From Pseudidiomarina salinarum (GTDB lineage Bacteria > Pseudomonadota > Gammaproteobacteria > Enterobacterales > Alteromonadaceae), in NCBI RefSeq assembly GCF_000753715.1, contig NZ_JPER01000004.1:1-64000 (forward strand): DNA of 64,000 nucleotides. The letters run 5' to 3'. Positions within the stretch are counted from its first letter, which is position 1. Each line of letters begins with the position of its first letter. Position numbers and translations under genes: made by a program. Below, one piece after another: positions 28,165-38,200 of this stretch. The notes under the pieces were generated by a model. The model did not search any database, had not been told where the DNA came from, and saw nothing but the letters and a program-made list of their open reading frames with translations.

Positions 28165-28201
28165 ACTCTCTATACCTTTTATGATGAGCTTTATCCTCTG
28201 G

Positions 28202-28624
28202 TTAAACGGCAGCAGTCAGTAAGTGCTCGGGAATCATGGCATCGAGAATGGCGCAATTGGCAGCGCTATCCCCGCGGCAATCCGCTGCCAACTGCTGCAA
28301 AGCCTGCTGCATGCGGTTCAGCTCAGCAATTTTCTGGCTGATATCGGCCAGATGCTGCTCAGCAATGGCTTTCACCTCCCGGCTTTCACGACAAGGATCT
28401 CGCCAAAGCTTCACGAGTGACTGAATTTCTTCCAGCGAAAAGCCGAGATTCCTTGCCTGGCGGATAAAGCCTAATTGCTGAAGCATGAACCCGTTATATA
28501 ACCGGTAACCCGATTCTGTACGGGCGGCCGCCGGCAGCATTCCGATTTCTTCATAATACCGGATCATTTTGGCCGAAACACCGGTCAACGCGGCAGCCTC
28601 GCCAATAGTTAATGGTTTTGCCAT
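28202..28624 (-). CDS. cueR: Copper-responsive MerR-family regulator CueR
   Basis: CueR senses Cu(I) in the cytoplasm and activates copper-export promoters by untwisting their over-long spacers. The 140-residue protein has the winged helix-turn-helix (LTIGEAAALTGVSAKMIRYYEE), the dimer helix, and the metal loop CRGDSAANC, whose C-x7-C spacing matches CueR. The serine in the DPCRES segment agrees with a monovalent-metal sensor. I start at MAKPLT (28624), with AAGGAG seven bases upstream. The copA stop codon lies within that Shine-Dalgarno, so translation is coupled to copA. Confidence 0.94.
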   Translation of the reverse strand: MAKPLTIGEAAALTGVSAKMIRYYEEIGMLPAAARTESGYRLYNGFMLQQLGFIRQARNLGFSLEEIQSLVKLWRDPCRESREVKAIAEQHLADISQKIAELNRMQQALQQLAADCRGDSAANCAILDAMIPEHLLTAAV

Positions 28625-28628
28625 TTGC

Positions 28629-30809
28629 TTACTCCTTGTTACCCCAGCGCTGCAGCAGTAATGCATTACTTACCACTAATAAACTGCTGAACGCCATTGC
28701 CGCACCAGCAATGATCGGATTCAGGTAGCCCAGCGCTGCCAGTGGAATACCCAGTGTATTAAAAATAAAGGCCCAGAACAGGTTCTGTTTAATTTTACGG
28801 TACGTCAGCCGGGATAATCTGAGTGCCGCCACTACCAGTTGGGTTTCACCCCGCATCAGGGTCATATCCGCAGCGCTGATCGCCACTTCGGTGCCAGTCG
28901 ACATCGCCATACCTAAATCCGCCTGGGCTAAGGCCGGCGCGTCGTTAATACCATCGCCCACCATAGCGACCCGATAGCCTTGCTGCTGATAGCGGGCGAT
29001 AAAATCAGCTTTGTCTCCTGGCAACACTTCCGCCTGATAGCTATCAAGGCCAAGCTCAGCAGCAACCAGTTCAGCACTGGCCTGGCTGTCACCCGTTAAC
29101 ATGGCTACCCGGATACCCTGTTGCTGCAGTTGCCTGATGGTATGCTCTGCTTCTGGTTTTACTGCATCCCGGAAACAAAACAGCCCGATGAGTTCGGTTT
29201 CGCTGCTATTCTGCCGGGCCAGCCAGGCCACTGAAGCGCCTTTGGTTTCAATCCGCTCCAGCGGCAATTCAAGCCCCAGTTCGCGCATCCAGTGACTGCT
29301 ACCCATCAGCAGTTGCTGATCATCCAGGGCGCCTTTTACGCCGTGCCCCGCCACCACCTGAAAATCATCTGTAACACGCGGCAAAATCTGTTGCTGTTCC
29401 GCCGCTGCGACCACCGCTTTACCAAGCGGATGCTCGCTGTGCTGCTGCAGTGAACAAGCCAGCTCAAGGAGCTTGTGCTCAGTGCCGTTCAGTGCCGTAA
29501 GTTGCGTGAGTACCGGCTGCCCCATCGTCAGTGTGCCGGTTTTGTCGAATACGACCAGATCGACTTGATTGGCTTGCTCCAGCGCCGCGGCATCCTTTAC
29601 CAGTATGCCCAGCCTGGCGGCCGTACCCGTCCCTGCCATAATCGCAGCGGGCGTAGCCAGACCTAGTGCGCAGGGGCAAGCAATAACCAGCACGGCCACC
29701 GCATTGAGAATACCGGCAACCCAGGCCCCGCCAATAACCCCCCAGCCCAATAAAGTGAATAAAGCTACCACCAGCACGACCGGTACAAACACCGCCGCCA
29801 CCTTATCCACCAGCGCCTGCACCGGTGCTTTAGCGCCCTGCGCCTGCTCAACCATACGGATGATTTTTGATAAAGTGGATTCGGTACCCACTCCGGCCGC
29901 CTGCAACTGAAGCACGCCATCAAGGTTTACCGAACCGCCAATCACCTTATCGCCGGTACTTTTATGCAGAGGAATGCTTTCGCCACTGATCAGGGCTTCA
30001 TCGACGTTACTTTGACCGGAAATCACCTCGCCATCAACCGGGATCCGTTCGCCGGGTAATACCTTAACCCTTTGTCCGTCCACCACCGAAGTGGCCGCAA
30101 CGGTTATCCACTTCTCGTCGCGCAAAATACGGGCTTCTGTCGGGCGAAGGCTTTCCAGTGCGCGCAGGGCATCGGTGGTTTTTTCTTTGGCACGATGCTC
30201 AAGGTACTTACCCAGCAACACCAGGGTAAGTACCGCGGCGCTGGTTTCAAAATAGAGCTCCGGACCGCCATGATGGCCGGTAAAAGTAAACCAAAGATAT
30301 ATCGACAGACCATAAGCGGCACTGGTGCCTATTGCAATCAATAGGTCCATGTTGCCTGTGCCGGCTTTAAGCGCCAGCCAGCCGGCACGATAAAAGCGCG
30401 CACCAAAGTAAAACTGCACCGGTGTAGCGAGCAGCCATTGCCAGAATGGCGGCAACATCCAGTGTTTACCGAATAATAAACCAATCATGGGGAGTACCAG
30501 CGGTATCGTCAGTACGGCGGCACCAGCTACCGGAAACCAGTCCTGCCGGTAAAATGGCGTCTCGCCAGAGTCTTCAGCTTGGCTGACGCCGCCCATGGCT
30601 TCGAGCTGGTAGCCACCTTTTTCAGCGGCTTCAGCCAGCTGGCCGGCATTCACTGAAGCAGAGGCTTCTACCATAACCTGCTCAGTAGCCAGGTTCACAT
30701 TAGCACTGATAACACCCGGTACGGCGCTCAGCGCTTTCTCCACACGCTTAACACACGAGCCGCAGCTCATGCCTTTCACTTTAAACTGAAGTTGTCTGAC
30801 TGACGTCAT
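28629..30809 (-). CDS. copA: P1B-type Cu(I)-exporting ATPase CopA
   Basis: CopA pumps Cu(I) from cytoplasm to periplasm using ATP. The 726-residue protein has one N-terminal HMA domain (GMSCGSCVKR) and eight membrane helices with the CPC transport motif (IACPCALGLATP). Its other landmarks are the actuator SGES loop, the phosphorylation site DKTGT, SEHPLGKAV and VGDGINDAPAL. The MSSLLVVSNALL motif typical of copper ATPases closes the membrane domain. It is the first gene of copA-cueR, transcribed from a CueR-type promoter. Confidence 0.97.
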   Translation of the reverse strand: MTSVRQLQFKVKGMSCGSCVKRVEKALSAVPGVISANVNLATEQVMVEASASVNAGQLAEAAEKGGYQLEAMGGVSQAEDSGETPFYRQDWFPVAGAAVLTIPLVLPMIGLLFGKHWMLPPFWQWLLATPVQFYFGARFYRAGWLALKAGTGNMDLLIAIGTSAAYGLSIYLWFTFTGHHGGPELYFETSAAVLTLVLLGKYLEHRAKEKTTDALRALESLRPTEARILRDEKWITVAATSVVDGQRVKVLPGERIPVDGEVISGQSNVDEALISGESIPLHKSTGDKVIGGSVNLDGVLQLQAAGVGTESTLSKIIRMVEQAQGAKAPVQALVDKVAAVFVPVVLVVALFTLLGWGVIGGAWVAGILNAVAVLVIACPCALGLATPAAIMAGTGTAARLGILVKDAAALEQANQVDLVVFDKTGTLTMGQPVLTQLTALNGTEHKLLELACSLQQHSEHPLGKAVVAAAEQQQILPRVTDDFQVVAGHGVKGALDDQQLLMGSSHWMRELGLELPLERIETKGASVAWLARQNSSETELIGLFCFRDAVKPEAEHTIRQLQQQGIRVAMLTGDSQASAELVAAELGLDSYQAEVLPGDKADFIARYQQQGYRVAMVGDGINDAPALAQADLGMAMSTGTEVAISAADMTLMRGETQLVVAALRLSRLTYRKIKQNLFWAFIFNTLGIPLAALGYLNPIIAGAAMAFSSLLVVSNALLLQRWGNKE

Positions 30810-30851
30810 GGGGAAGCCTTAGCAATTAGCCTGATCACAGAAGATAAGACT

Positions 30852-30882
30852 ATGATAAAGCTTCCCCTCATGGGAAGGTCAA
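30852..30882 (-). promoter_or_regulatory. CueR-activated promoter of copA-cueR
   Basis: On the minus strand TTGACC and TATCAT are separated by a 19-base spacer, the hallmark of MerR-family promoters. The spacer and -35 hold the dyad ACCTTCCC-n4-GGGGAAGCT, close to the E. coli copA CueR box. Confidence 0.9.
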
Positions 30883-30901
30883 GAGGAATGAATGTGATTT
30901 A

Positions 30902-31501
30902 TCAACCGAACAGTTTCAGTGCCAGCCTGGCAACTTTCTCCCCCTGATGACGGGCCAGCGTTTTCTCACGGTCATCCGGTTGACGGGAGCCATCCGCACC
31001 CGCAATGGTTGAAACACCGTAAGGTGTGCCCCCACCGACCGCATCGGCATCCATCATCGCCGAATGGGTATAACCTAAAGGCACCAGAATGAAGCCCTGA
31101 TGGGCCAGAGTGGTCCAGGTTGAGGTAATGGTCATTTCCTCACCACCGCCGGTCGCGGTAGAAGTAAATACACTTGCCAGCTTCCCAGCCAGCGAACCCT
31201 CCTGCCAGAGTTTGCCGGTCTGATCAAAGAAGGTGCGCATTTGTCCTGACATATTGCCGAACCGGGTGGGGGTACCAACAATAAGCGCGTCGTAGTCGGT
31301 CAGATCACTGACTCTGGCTACCGGTGCAGCCTGATCCGTCTTGCCGCCGGCGTCCTTAAACTGCTCTTCCGACATAGTCTCAGGCACCCGCTTTACATCC
31401 ACTTCGACACCATCAACGGATTTAACTCCCTCAGCAACGGTGTTCGCCATGGTCTCGATATGCCCGTACATCGAATAATATAAAACTAAAACTTTTGCCA
31501 T
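30902..31501 (-). CDS. wrbA: NAD(P)H:quinone oxidoreductase WrbA
   Basis: WrbA is a tetrameric FMN flavoprotein that reduces quinones by two electrons, avoiding semiquinone radicals. The 199-residue protein has the flavodoxin-like FMN loop [12 protein letters not shown] near the N-terminus, then [16 protein letters not shown] and [11 protein letters not shown]. It lies upstream of the copA promoter on the same strand; whether it is linked to copper stress is only suggested by position. It has an AAGGAG Shine-Dalgarno. Confidence 0.94.
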   Translation of the reverse strand: MAKVLVLYYSMYGHIETMANTVAEGVKSVDGVEVDVKRVPETMSEEQFKDAGGKTDQAAPVARVSDLTDYDALIVGTPTRFGNMSGQMRTFFDQTGKLWQEGSLAGKLASVFTSTATGGGEEMTITSTWTTLAHQGFILVPLGYTHSAMMDADAVGGGTPYGVSTIAGADGSRQPDDREKTLARHQGEKVARLALKLFG

Positions 31502-31570
31502 TAGTTAGCTCCTTTCAAATGAATTGAACGGTTAACTAACCATAGTCCCTGCGGCAAATTTCATCCATAA

Positions 31571-31612
31571 AAAAACCCTGAAGGCCAGATTCATTCGGCG
31601 TTCAGGGTTTTT
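31571..31612 (-). terminator. Terminator of the tRNA-Gly pair
   Basis: A twelve-base-pair stem (AAAAACCCTGAA/TTCAGGGTTTTT) with an 18-base loop ends in a U-run for leftward transcription, eight bases past the 3' end of the second tRNA. Confidence 0.88.
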
Positions 31613-31619
31613 CGGAATC

Positions 31620-31694
31620 TGGAGCGGGAAACGAGATTCGAACTCGCGACCCCAACCTTGGCAAGGTTGTGCTCTACCACTGAGCTATTCCCGC
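31620..31694 (-). tRNA. tRNA-Gly (anticodon GCC), second copy
   Basis: A 75-nucleotide cloverleaf with acceptor stem GCGGGAA/TTCCCGC, encoded CCA end, anticodon loop TTGCCAA and T-loop TTCGAAT. It is identical to the copy 29 bases upstream and is co-transcribed with it. Confidence 0.97.
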
Positions 31695-31723
31695 ATCGGT
31701 AAGATAATTATTCGGAGGAAGTC

Positions 31724-31798
31724 TGGAGCGGGAAACGAGATTCGAACTCGCGACCCCAACCTTGGCAAGGTTGTGCTCTACCACTGAGCTATTCCCGC
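31724..31798 (-). tRNA. tRNA-Gly (anticodon GCC), first copy
   Basis: Identical to the neighbouring tRNA across all 75 bases, including the encoded CCA. A promoter with a GC-rich discriminator lies directly upstream. Confidence 0.97.
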
Positions 31799-31834
31799 AG
31801 AAACTTCTGTTGCCAAACGTGACAACGGAGGCGA

Positions 31835-31862
31835 ATTTTACTGAATTCAGTAGCCTTTGCAA
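31835..31862 (-). promoter_or_regulatory. Promoter of the tRNA-Gly pair
   Basis: On the minus strand TTGCAA and TAAAAT are spaced by 16 bases, followed by the GC-rich discriminator TCGCCTCCG usual for stringently controlled stable-RNA promoters. Confidence 0.65.
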
Positions 31863-31875
31863 CCGTTTTTGTAGC

Positions 31876-32442
31876 TTATTCGCCCTGAATGATGAAAAAG
31901 TGCTCACGGTAATAGCGTAACTCTTCAATCGATTCACGAATATCCGCCAGCGCGGTATGCGCGCCCTGCTTTGTCACCCCTTCCGCCACCGTCGGTGCCC
32001 AGTACTTTGCCAACTGTTTAACGGTGCTGACATCAAGGTTCCGGTAATGAAAAAATGCCTCCAGTTCAGGCATATGGCGCGCCAGAAAACGGCGATCCTG
32101 GCAGATACTGTTACCGCACATCGGCGAGCTGCCCGGCGTTACATACTGCTGCAGAAATTCGATCGTCGCATTGCTGGCATCGGTTTCAGAGAACGCGCTC
32201 TCCTGCACCCGCTTAACCAGGCCGGAGCCAGTGTGAGTGCGCACATTCCAGTCATCCATTTTATCCAGGTTAGCCTGTGGCTGATGCACCGCCAGTACCG
32301 GCCCCTCGGCCAAAATATTCAGATCATAGTCGGTTATAATAGTGGCAACTTCGATAATATGATCGTAGTCCGGGCTAAGGCCGGTCATTTCCAGGTCAAT
32401 CCAGATTAACCGCTGTGCTGCTTGGCTTGCGGGCGAATTCAT
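31876..32442 (-). CDS. orn: Oligoribonuclease
   Basis: Orn degrades 2-5 nucleotide RNAs, including pGpG from cyclic-di-GMP breakdown, to mononucleotides. The 188-residue DEDDh exonuclease has IDLEMTGL (ExoI), [12 protein letters not shown] (ExoII) and [15 protein letters not shown] (ExoIII). In the window it can supply the second step of c-di-GMP degradation by the EAL protein at 60924. It is divergent from rsgA, matching the E. coli orn/rsgA layout, and lies just upstream of the tRNA-Gly pair on the same strand. Confidence 0.97.
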   Translation of the reverse strand: MNSPASQAAQRLIWIDLEMTGLSPDYDHIIEVATIITDYDLNILAEGPVLAVHQPQANLDKMDDWNVRTHTGSGLVKRVQESAFSETDASNATIEFLQQYVTPGSSPMCGNSICQDRRFLARHMPELEAFFHYRNLDVSTVKQLAKYWAPTVAEGVTKQGAHTALADIRESIEELRYYREHFFIIQGE

Positions 32443-32564
32443 AACAACTATCCTTTAGGGTTCAGTTACAATTAACTTCAGGCGCTATTGTGCGTAATGA
32501 GGTATGATTCTTACCAGTATTAACTGAATTATATTTAATTCAACCGGTTTTCATAAAGTAGGTA

Positions 32565-33629
32565 GTGGTGGCAAAACAGCGACGTCTAAATAAAGGTCAG
32601 ATTCGGCGGGTTCGCGCCAATCAGCAAAAGCGGCTCGATCAGGCCGGGCTTGAGCCCGAAACAACCGCAGATACAGTGGGCGGTCCCGAAGCCGGTGTGG
32701 TTATCAGCCGGTACGGCCAGCAAGCAATTATTGTGACTGCCGATGATACGCCCATGCGTTGTCATATCCGCCGTACCGTGGAATCACTGGTCTGCGGTGA
32801 TGAAGTCGTCTGGCGCCGGCTGGATCCGAGCTCCGCTGAAGATGTCGGCGGTGTCATCGAAGCCGTCCAGCCACGGCGCTCCTTACTAAGCCGCCCCGAT
32901 TATTATGACGGCCTCAAGCCGGTTGCTGCCAATGTCGATCAGATCCTGATTATATCCAGCCTGTTACCGGCATTTTCGACCCAAATCATCGATCGCTATC
33001 TGGTTGCCTGTGAAGACATTGAAGTCACCCCGGTGATCGTACTGAATAAAGCCGACCTGATGAGTGAGTTGCCGCCGGAAGAACAAAACCAAATCGAAGC
33101 CGCGCTGCAGATGTATCAGGATATCGGCTATCGGGTGCTTAAAGTCAGTGCCAAACAAATTGGTGGTCTGAAACCGCTCCACGACGTATTAGAAGGACAG
33201 GTGTCTATCGTGGTCGGGCAATCCGGGGTCGGCAAATCGTCACTGGTCAATGCCTTGCTGCCGGATATTGATGCCAGCGTTGGGCCAATCTCCGGTGGCT
33301 CCGGGCTGGGTCAGCACACCACTACCGTGGCAACCCGCTATCCGCTACCCGACGGCGGCGTACTCATCGATTCGCCGGGAATCCGTGAGTTCGCCCTCTG
33401 GCACCTTGAACCCGAGCGTGTAGCCTGGTGCTTCCGGGATTTCCGGCCGTTTCTGGGGCAATGTAAGTTCCGCGACTGCAAGCATGTCGATGACCCCGGT
33501 TGTGCATTACAACAAGCCGTGGTGGATGGTGACCTGCATGAACTTAGGCTGTACAATTTCCACCGAATTATTGAGTCGATGACGCTGAAGAAGCCATCAC
33601 GGGCTACCGCTAAAGGATCGAAGACGTGA
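32565..33629 (+). CDS. rsgA: Ribosome small-subunit biogenesis GTPase RsgA
   Basis: RsgA is a circularly permuted GTPase that tests late 30S subunits. The 354-residue protein begins with a basic tail and OB fold. The G motifs run in permuted order: NKADLM (G4), then [15 protein letters not shown] (G1), then DSPGIREF (G3). The C-terminal zinc site is [14 protein letters not shown]. Translation starts at one of two consecutive GTG codons (32565 or 32568) after AGTAGG. Its stop overlaps the psd start by four bases. Confidence 0.96.
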   Translation: MVAKQRRLNKGQIRRVRANQQKRLDQAGLEPETTADTVGGPEAGVVISRYGQQAIIVTADDTPMRCHIRRTVESLVCGDEVVWRRLDPSSAEDVGGVIEAVQPRRSLLSRPDYYDGLKPVAANVDQILIISSLLPAFSTQIIDRYLVACEDIEVTPVIVLNKADLMSELPPEEQNQIEAALQMYQDIGYRVLKVSAKQIGGLKPLHDVLEGQVSIVVGQSGVGKSSLVNALLPDIDASVGPISGGSGLGQHTTTVATRYPLPDGGVLIDSPGIREFALWHLEPERVAWCFRDFRPFLGQCKFRDCKHVDDPGCALQQAVVDGDLHELRLYNFHRIIESMTLKKPSRATAKGSKT

Positions 33630-34492
33630 ACCTGGATAAATTTAAAGTTCAGATACAACACCTTACCCCCAAACATGGCTTATCGCGCCTGGTCGGTAAG
33701 TACGCAGCGGCCCGTTGGGGCTGGCTGACGCAAATTTTTATTCGCTTTTTCATCTGGCGCTATAAAGTAGATATGTCTGAAGCGATCATGGAAAAACCAT
33801 CAGACTATAAAAGCTTTAATGATTTCTTTACCCGCTATCTGAAGCCAGAGGCGCGCCCTTTCAAAGCAACCGGCGAGCAACAGTTTGCCCATCCGGTCGA
33901 CGGGGCTATGAGTCAGTTTGGCGATATCGAAGACGGCCGCATCTTTCAGGCCAAAGGCCATTATTACAGTCTGACTGAGCTGATCGGCGGCGACCCGCGC
34001 GATGCACACCCCTTCCGTAACGGTGACTTTGCGACTGTGTACCTGGCCCCACGCGACTACCATCGCATTCATATGCCGTGGGACGGTACCTTGCGCAAGA
34101 TGATCTATGTGCCCGGCGATCTGTACTCAGTCAATCCCATGACTGCCGCTAATGTTCCTAACCTGTTCGCCCGCAACGAACGCGTGGTCGCTATCTTTGA
34201 CAGTGACTTTGGCAAGTTCGCTATGGTTCTGGTTGGCGCTACTATAGTAGCCAGTATCGGTACGGTCTGGTCTGGCACTGTTACACCGCCCAGAGGGCCT
34301 AAAGTACATAGCTGGGAATACCCCGCCGGCGGTGATCAGGCGATTCACCTGAAAAAGGGAGAAGAAATGGGACACTTTAAGCTCGGGTCGACGGTCATTA
34401 TGCTGTTTCCTGAAGATGTCATCGACTTTGATGAGGATCTCAAACCCCTTGATGTGACCCGGGTCGGCGAAGTCATCGGGGAACGTGACTAA
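33626..34492 (+). CDS. psd: Phosphatidylserine decarboxylase proenzyme
   Basis: Psd converts phosphatidylserine to phosphatidylethanolamine at the inner membrane. The 288-residue proenzyme cleaves itself in the motif LGST (within [11 protein letters not shown], residue about 253) to create the pyruvoyl cofactor at the serine. [11 protein letters not shown] and the [11 protein letters not shown] motif are present. It starts at a GTG that overlaps the rsgA stop (GTGA), so the genes are coupled as in E. coli. Confidence 0.97.
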   Translation: MNLDKFKVQIQHLTPKHGLSRLVGKYAAARWGWLTQIFIRFFIWRYKVDMSEAIMEKPSDYKSFNDFFTRYLKPEARPFKATGEQQFAHPVDGAMSQFGDIEDGRIFQAKGHYYSLTELIGGDPRDAHPFRNGDFATVYLAPRDYHRIHMPWDGTLRKMIYVPGDLYSVNPMTAANVPNLFARNERVVAIFDSDFGKFAMVLVGATIVASIGTVWSGTVTPPRGPKVHSWEYPAGGDQAIHLKKGEEMGHFKLGSTVIMLFPEDVIDFDEDLKPLDVTRVGEVIGERD

Positions 34493-34497
34493 AAGCT

Positions 34498-35226
34498 ATG
34501 CTAATCCTGGCTCACCGCGGCGCCAGCTTTGAGGCACCGGAAAACACCCTGCCGGCATTCAGCCGGGCGCTGGATGCCGGTGTCGATGGTATTGAGTTTG
34601 ATATCTACCCGCTGCAGGATGAGTGGATTGTCTTTCACGATCGCTATCTGACGCGACTGGCGGCCCATCCCGGCCGTCTTTGTGATCTGACCCTGGCGCA
34701 GGTACGCCGGCTAAAAGTTTTTGGCCAGCATCCGGTGCCAACCCTCGCTGAAGCGCTGGAATTTATTAACGGCCGCTGTCTGGTCAATATTGAGCTGAAG
34801 GGCGCGGACATCCGCCGCGGCCTTACCCGTCACTTGCTAAACGCAGTCAATAACGCCAATTTCAAACCTGAACAACTGATCATTTCGAGCTTTAACCATC
34901 ACTGGTTAAAGCAGCTCAAACAGGATCATCCTGAACAACTTATTGGTGCGCTTACCTCTGCCTGTCCGCTCACCTATGCACAGTTTGCCGAAGAGCTGAA
35001 TGCCTGGTCGGTACACGCCGATGTTGATTTCGTTACTAAGGAATTTGTCGAAGACGCCCATCAGCGTAACCTGAAAGTGTTTGTCTATACCGTGGATGAG
35101 CCTGAAGATATCTATGAGATGAAGACCATGGGCGTCGATGGCATTTTCACCAACGACCCACGGCGCAGTATTAATATTCTTAACGGACTGCCGGTGACTC
35201 CCCCTGAGTTACAGAAGAATATTTAG
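34498..35226 (+). CDS. Glycerophosphodiester phosphodiesterase
   Basis: This cytosolic GDPD-family enzyme hydrolyses glycerophosphodiesters to glycerol-3-phosphate and an alcohol. The 242-residue TIM-barrel shows the family motifs AHRGASFEAPENTLPAF and GIEFDIYPLQDEWIVFHD, with the catalytic histidines and metal-binding Glu/Asp. There is no signal peptide, so it resembles UgpQ rather than the periplasmic GlpQ. It follows psd by five bases; the rsgA-psd-GDPD grouping fits phospholipid turnover. Confidence 0.9.
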   Translation: MLILAHRGASFEAPENTLPAFSRALDAGVDGIEFDIYPLQDEWIVFHDRYLTRLAAHPGRLCDLTLAQVRRLKVFGQHPVPTLAEALEFINGRCLVNIELKGADIRRGLTRHLLNAVNNANFKPEQLIISSFNHHWLKQLKQDHPEQLIGALTSACPLTYAQFAEELNAWSVHADVDFVTKEFVEDAHQRNLKVFVYTVDEPEDIYEMKTMGVDGIFTNDPRRSINILNGLPVTPPELQKNI

Positions 35227-35242
35227 CCCGGCAGCCAGTTTG

Positions 35243-38200
35243 CTAGTTGCGACCGCTCACCGGATGCTCACGCTGCAGTTCCGCTAACTTATGAGTCAGC
35301 TGCAATGGCGAGGTGGTGTTGCGCGCCAGCAATGAATACAGTGACGGAATCACGAAAATCGTCAGAAACGCTGACAAGGCTACCCCACAGAAAATCACCA
35401 TACCTATTACCATCCGGCTTTCAGCACCAGGGCCTGAGCCCAGAATCAGGGGCACCGCACTCATGATGGTGGTAAACGCCGTCATAACGATAGGCCGCAA
35501 CCGCTGCTGTGAACCACGCACCAGCGCTTCATCAAAGTCGACGCCGGCATCGCGCAGCTGGTTGACGAATTCAACGATCAGAATACCGTTTTTAGCTGCC
35601 AGACCAATCAGCATGACGATACCTATCTGGCTATAAATATTCAGACTCATATCGGCCAGATACAGGCCGATTACCGCCCCCAGAAAAGCCAGGGGCACCA
35701 TCAGCATGATGATCAGCGGATGCACGAAGCTCTCAAACTGAGCGGCCAATACCAGGTAAGCAATCACCAGCGCCAGAATAAAGACAAAGATGACCGAGCT
35801 GCCGCTTTCTTTATACAGCTGCGACTCGCCCTTGTAATCAATCGAGACATCGTCAGGTAGTTGCTCCTGTACGATGTTCTCAAGGTAAGCGAGCGCTTCG
35901 CCCAGTGAGTAGCCTTCAGCGAGGTTGGCTTCAATGGTAATGCTGCGCATACGGTTATACCGGTTCAGGCTGCCAGAGGTAGCCCGTTCTTCAATAGTGA
36001 CCAGATTCGATAGCGGGATCAGTTCGCCGCTGGAGTTTGAGCGCACATAGATATTATCGATCGCCGTCGGGCTACGGTAATCCGCGCGCTCACCCTCCAG
36101 AATAACGTCGTATTCTTCACCCCGGTCGAGATAGGTGGTGGCACGGCGCTGACCGAGCATGGTTTCAAGCGTACGACCGATATCGCCAACCGAAACACCC
36201 ATATCAGAGGCGCGCTCCTGGTTGATCCGAATCAGCAGTTGCGGCAAAGTCTGGCGGAAATCGCTGTCAATATTAAGCAATTGCGGATTCTTACTGGCTT
36301 CTTCGATAACCACATCGCGATAGGCCGCCAGTTGCTCATAGGTGTTTCCCTGCAGCACGAACTGCACCGGGCGGCCACCGCCGCCACTGATGCCGCTGCG
36401 CATAAAGGCGAAAGCCTGAACGCCGGTCACCGTATTGAGTTTATCGGAAACCTCTTTCATCAGATCAAAAGTAGACCACTCACGCTCATCAAACGGAATG
36501 GCGCCAACAATAGCGATACCTGCTGAGCCGCCCCAACCGGGCGAGCGGATAATCAGGCGGTCAATTTTACCCTGGTCGATATACGGCAGCAGGATTTGTT
36601 CGACCTCGCGCATATGTGCGGCGTTGGATTCAAAGCTTGCACCTTCAGCCCCGCGTACCTGTACATAGAAGGTGCCACGGTCTTCCGGCGGCACAAATTC
36701 CTGCGGGATCTGTTGCACCAGGCTGTAAGCAAGTAAGCCTGAGATAATAACCAGCACCGCTGCCATCCATGGATACGCCAGGGTGCGGCGTAACACGCGC
36801 ACATAGCCGGTCTCAACCCAGTTGAAGGTCTTTTCAATGGTTCGGCCGATGCGGCTTGAACGTTCCTGCCGGCGCAGGATCTTAGAGCCAAGCATTGGCG
36901 ATAGCGTGAGCGCGGCGATACTTGAGAACACCACCGCCGCCGCAATCGCCAGGGCAAACTCGGTAAACAGCTGCCCGATGTTCCCCTCCAGAAAGGCTAG
37001 TGGTACAAATACTGAGACCAGCACCAGGGTAGTTGCTACCACCGCAAATCCCACTTCCCGGGCGCCGCGGTAGGCCGCCAGCAACGGCGGCTCGCCGGCC
37101 TCAACCCGGCGGTAAATATTTTCCAGCACGACAATGGAGTCATCAACTACCAGCCCGATTGCCAGCACCAGTGCCAGCAGCGTCAGCAAATTAATTGAAA
37201 AACCCATGGCGAAGAGCGCGATATAAGAGGCAATGATCGCAACAGGTACGGTTATCGCCGGGATCAGGGTGGCCCGCACATTCCCCAGGAACAGGTAAAT
37301 CACCACCACCACCAGGCCCATGGCAATGGCAAGGGTGTTGTATACCTGATCGATCGACCCTTTGATAAATATGGATGAATCGTAGCTGGGCACAATGATC
37401 ATAGTGCCTGGCAAGGTCTGGCTGATTAAGTCCATTTCGCGCCGGACGTTTTCCACCACTTCCAGGGTATTGGCTTTCGATTGTTTGATAACGCCGATAC
37501 CAATCATGTTGATACCGTTGCCGCGGAATTCGGTTTTATCGTCCTCAGCATCCATTTCAACGCGGGCGACTTCGCCCAGGCGTACCAGCTGATTATTGTC
37601 ACCCCGCTTAATGGAAAGGCGCTTGAAATCTTCGGGGGTCAGATAGGTGCGGGCCACCCGCACAGTAAATTCCCGATCGATCGACTCAACCTCTCCGGCC
37701 GGTAGCTCGACGTTTTCGGAACGTAACCGGTTTTCAATGTCAGCAACGGTAATATTGCGCGCTGCCATGGCCTCGCGATCCAGCCAGATGCGCATCGCAT
37801 AGCGGCGTTCGCCGCCCAGATTAACCCGGGCAACGCCGTCAACTACCGACAGGCGGTCCACGATATAGCGGTCGGCGTAGTCGGTGAGTTCCAGAATACT
37901 CATGGTTTCACTGCGCAGGTTATACCAGACTACCGTGCTTTCATCGGAGTTCGCCTTGGACACTTCCGGCGGATCGACCTGTTCGGGCAGATTATCTAAC
38001 ACCCGTGACACCCGGTCCCGGACGTCATTGGCCGCGGCATCAATATCGCGGGAAAGAGTGAACTCGATGCTGATGCGCGAGCGGCCGTTACGGCTGCTCG
38101 AATTAATATTTTTGATGCCTTCAATGCCACTAATGCGGTCTTCAATGATCTGGGTTATCTGGGTTTCAACAATTTCCGCTGAAGCGCCGTTATAACGGGT

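Noticed and set aside
31620-31798. Direct repeat of about 75 bases as a possible CRISPR or attachment site
   Set aside because: The repeats are two complete tRNA-Gly genes; no spacers, integrase or third copy.
31674-31937. Open frame crossing the tRNA-Gly genes and the end of orn
   Set aside because: It translates tRNA sequence and is incompatible with the clear tRNA structures.
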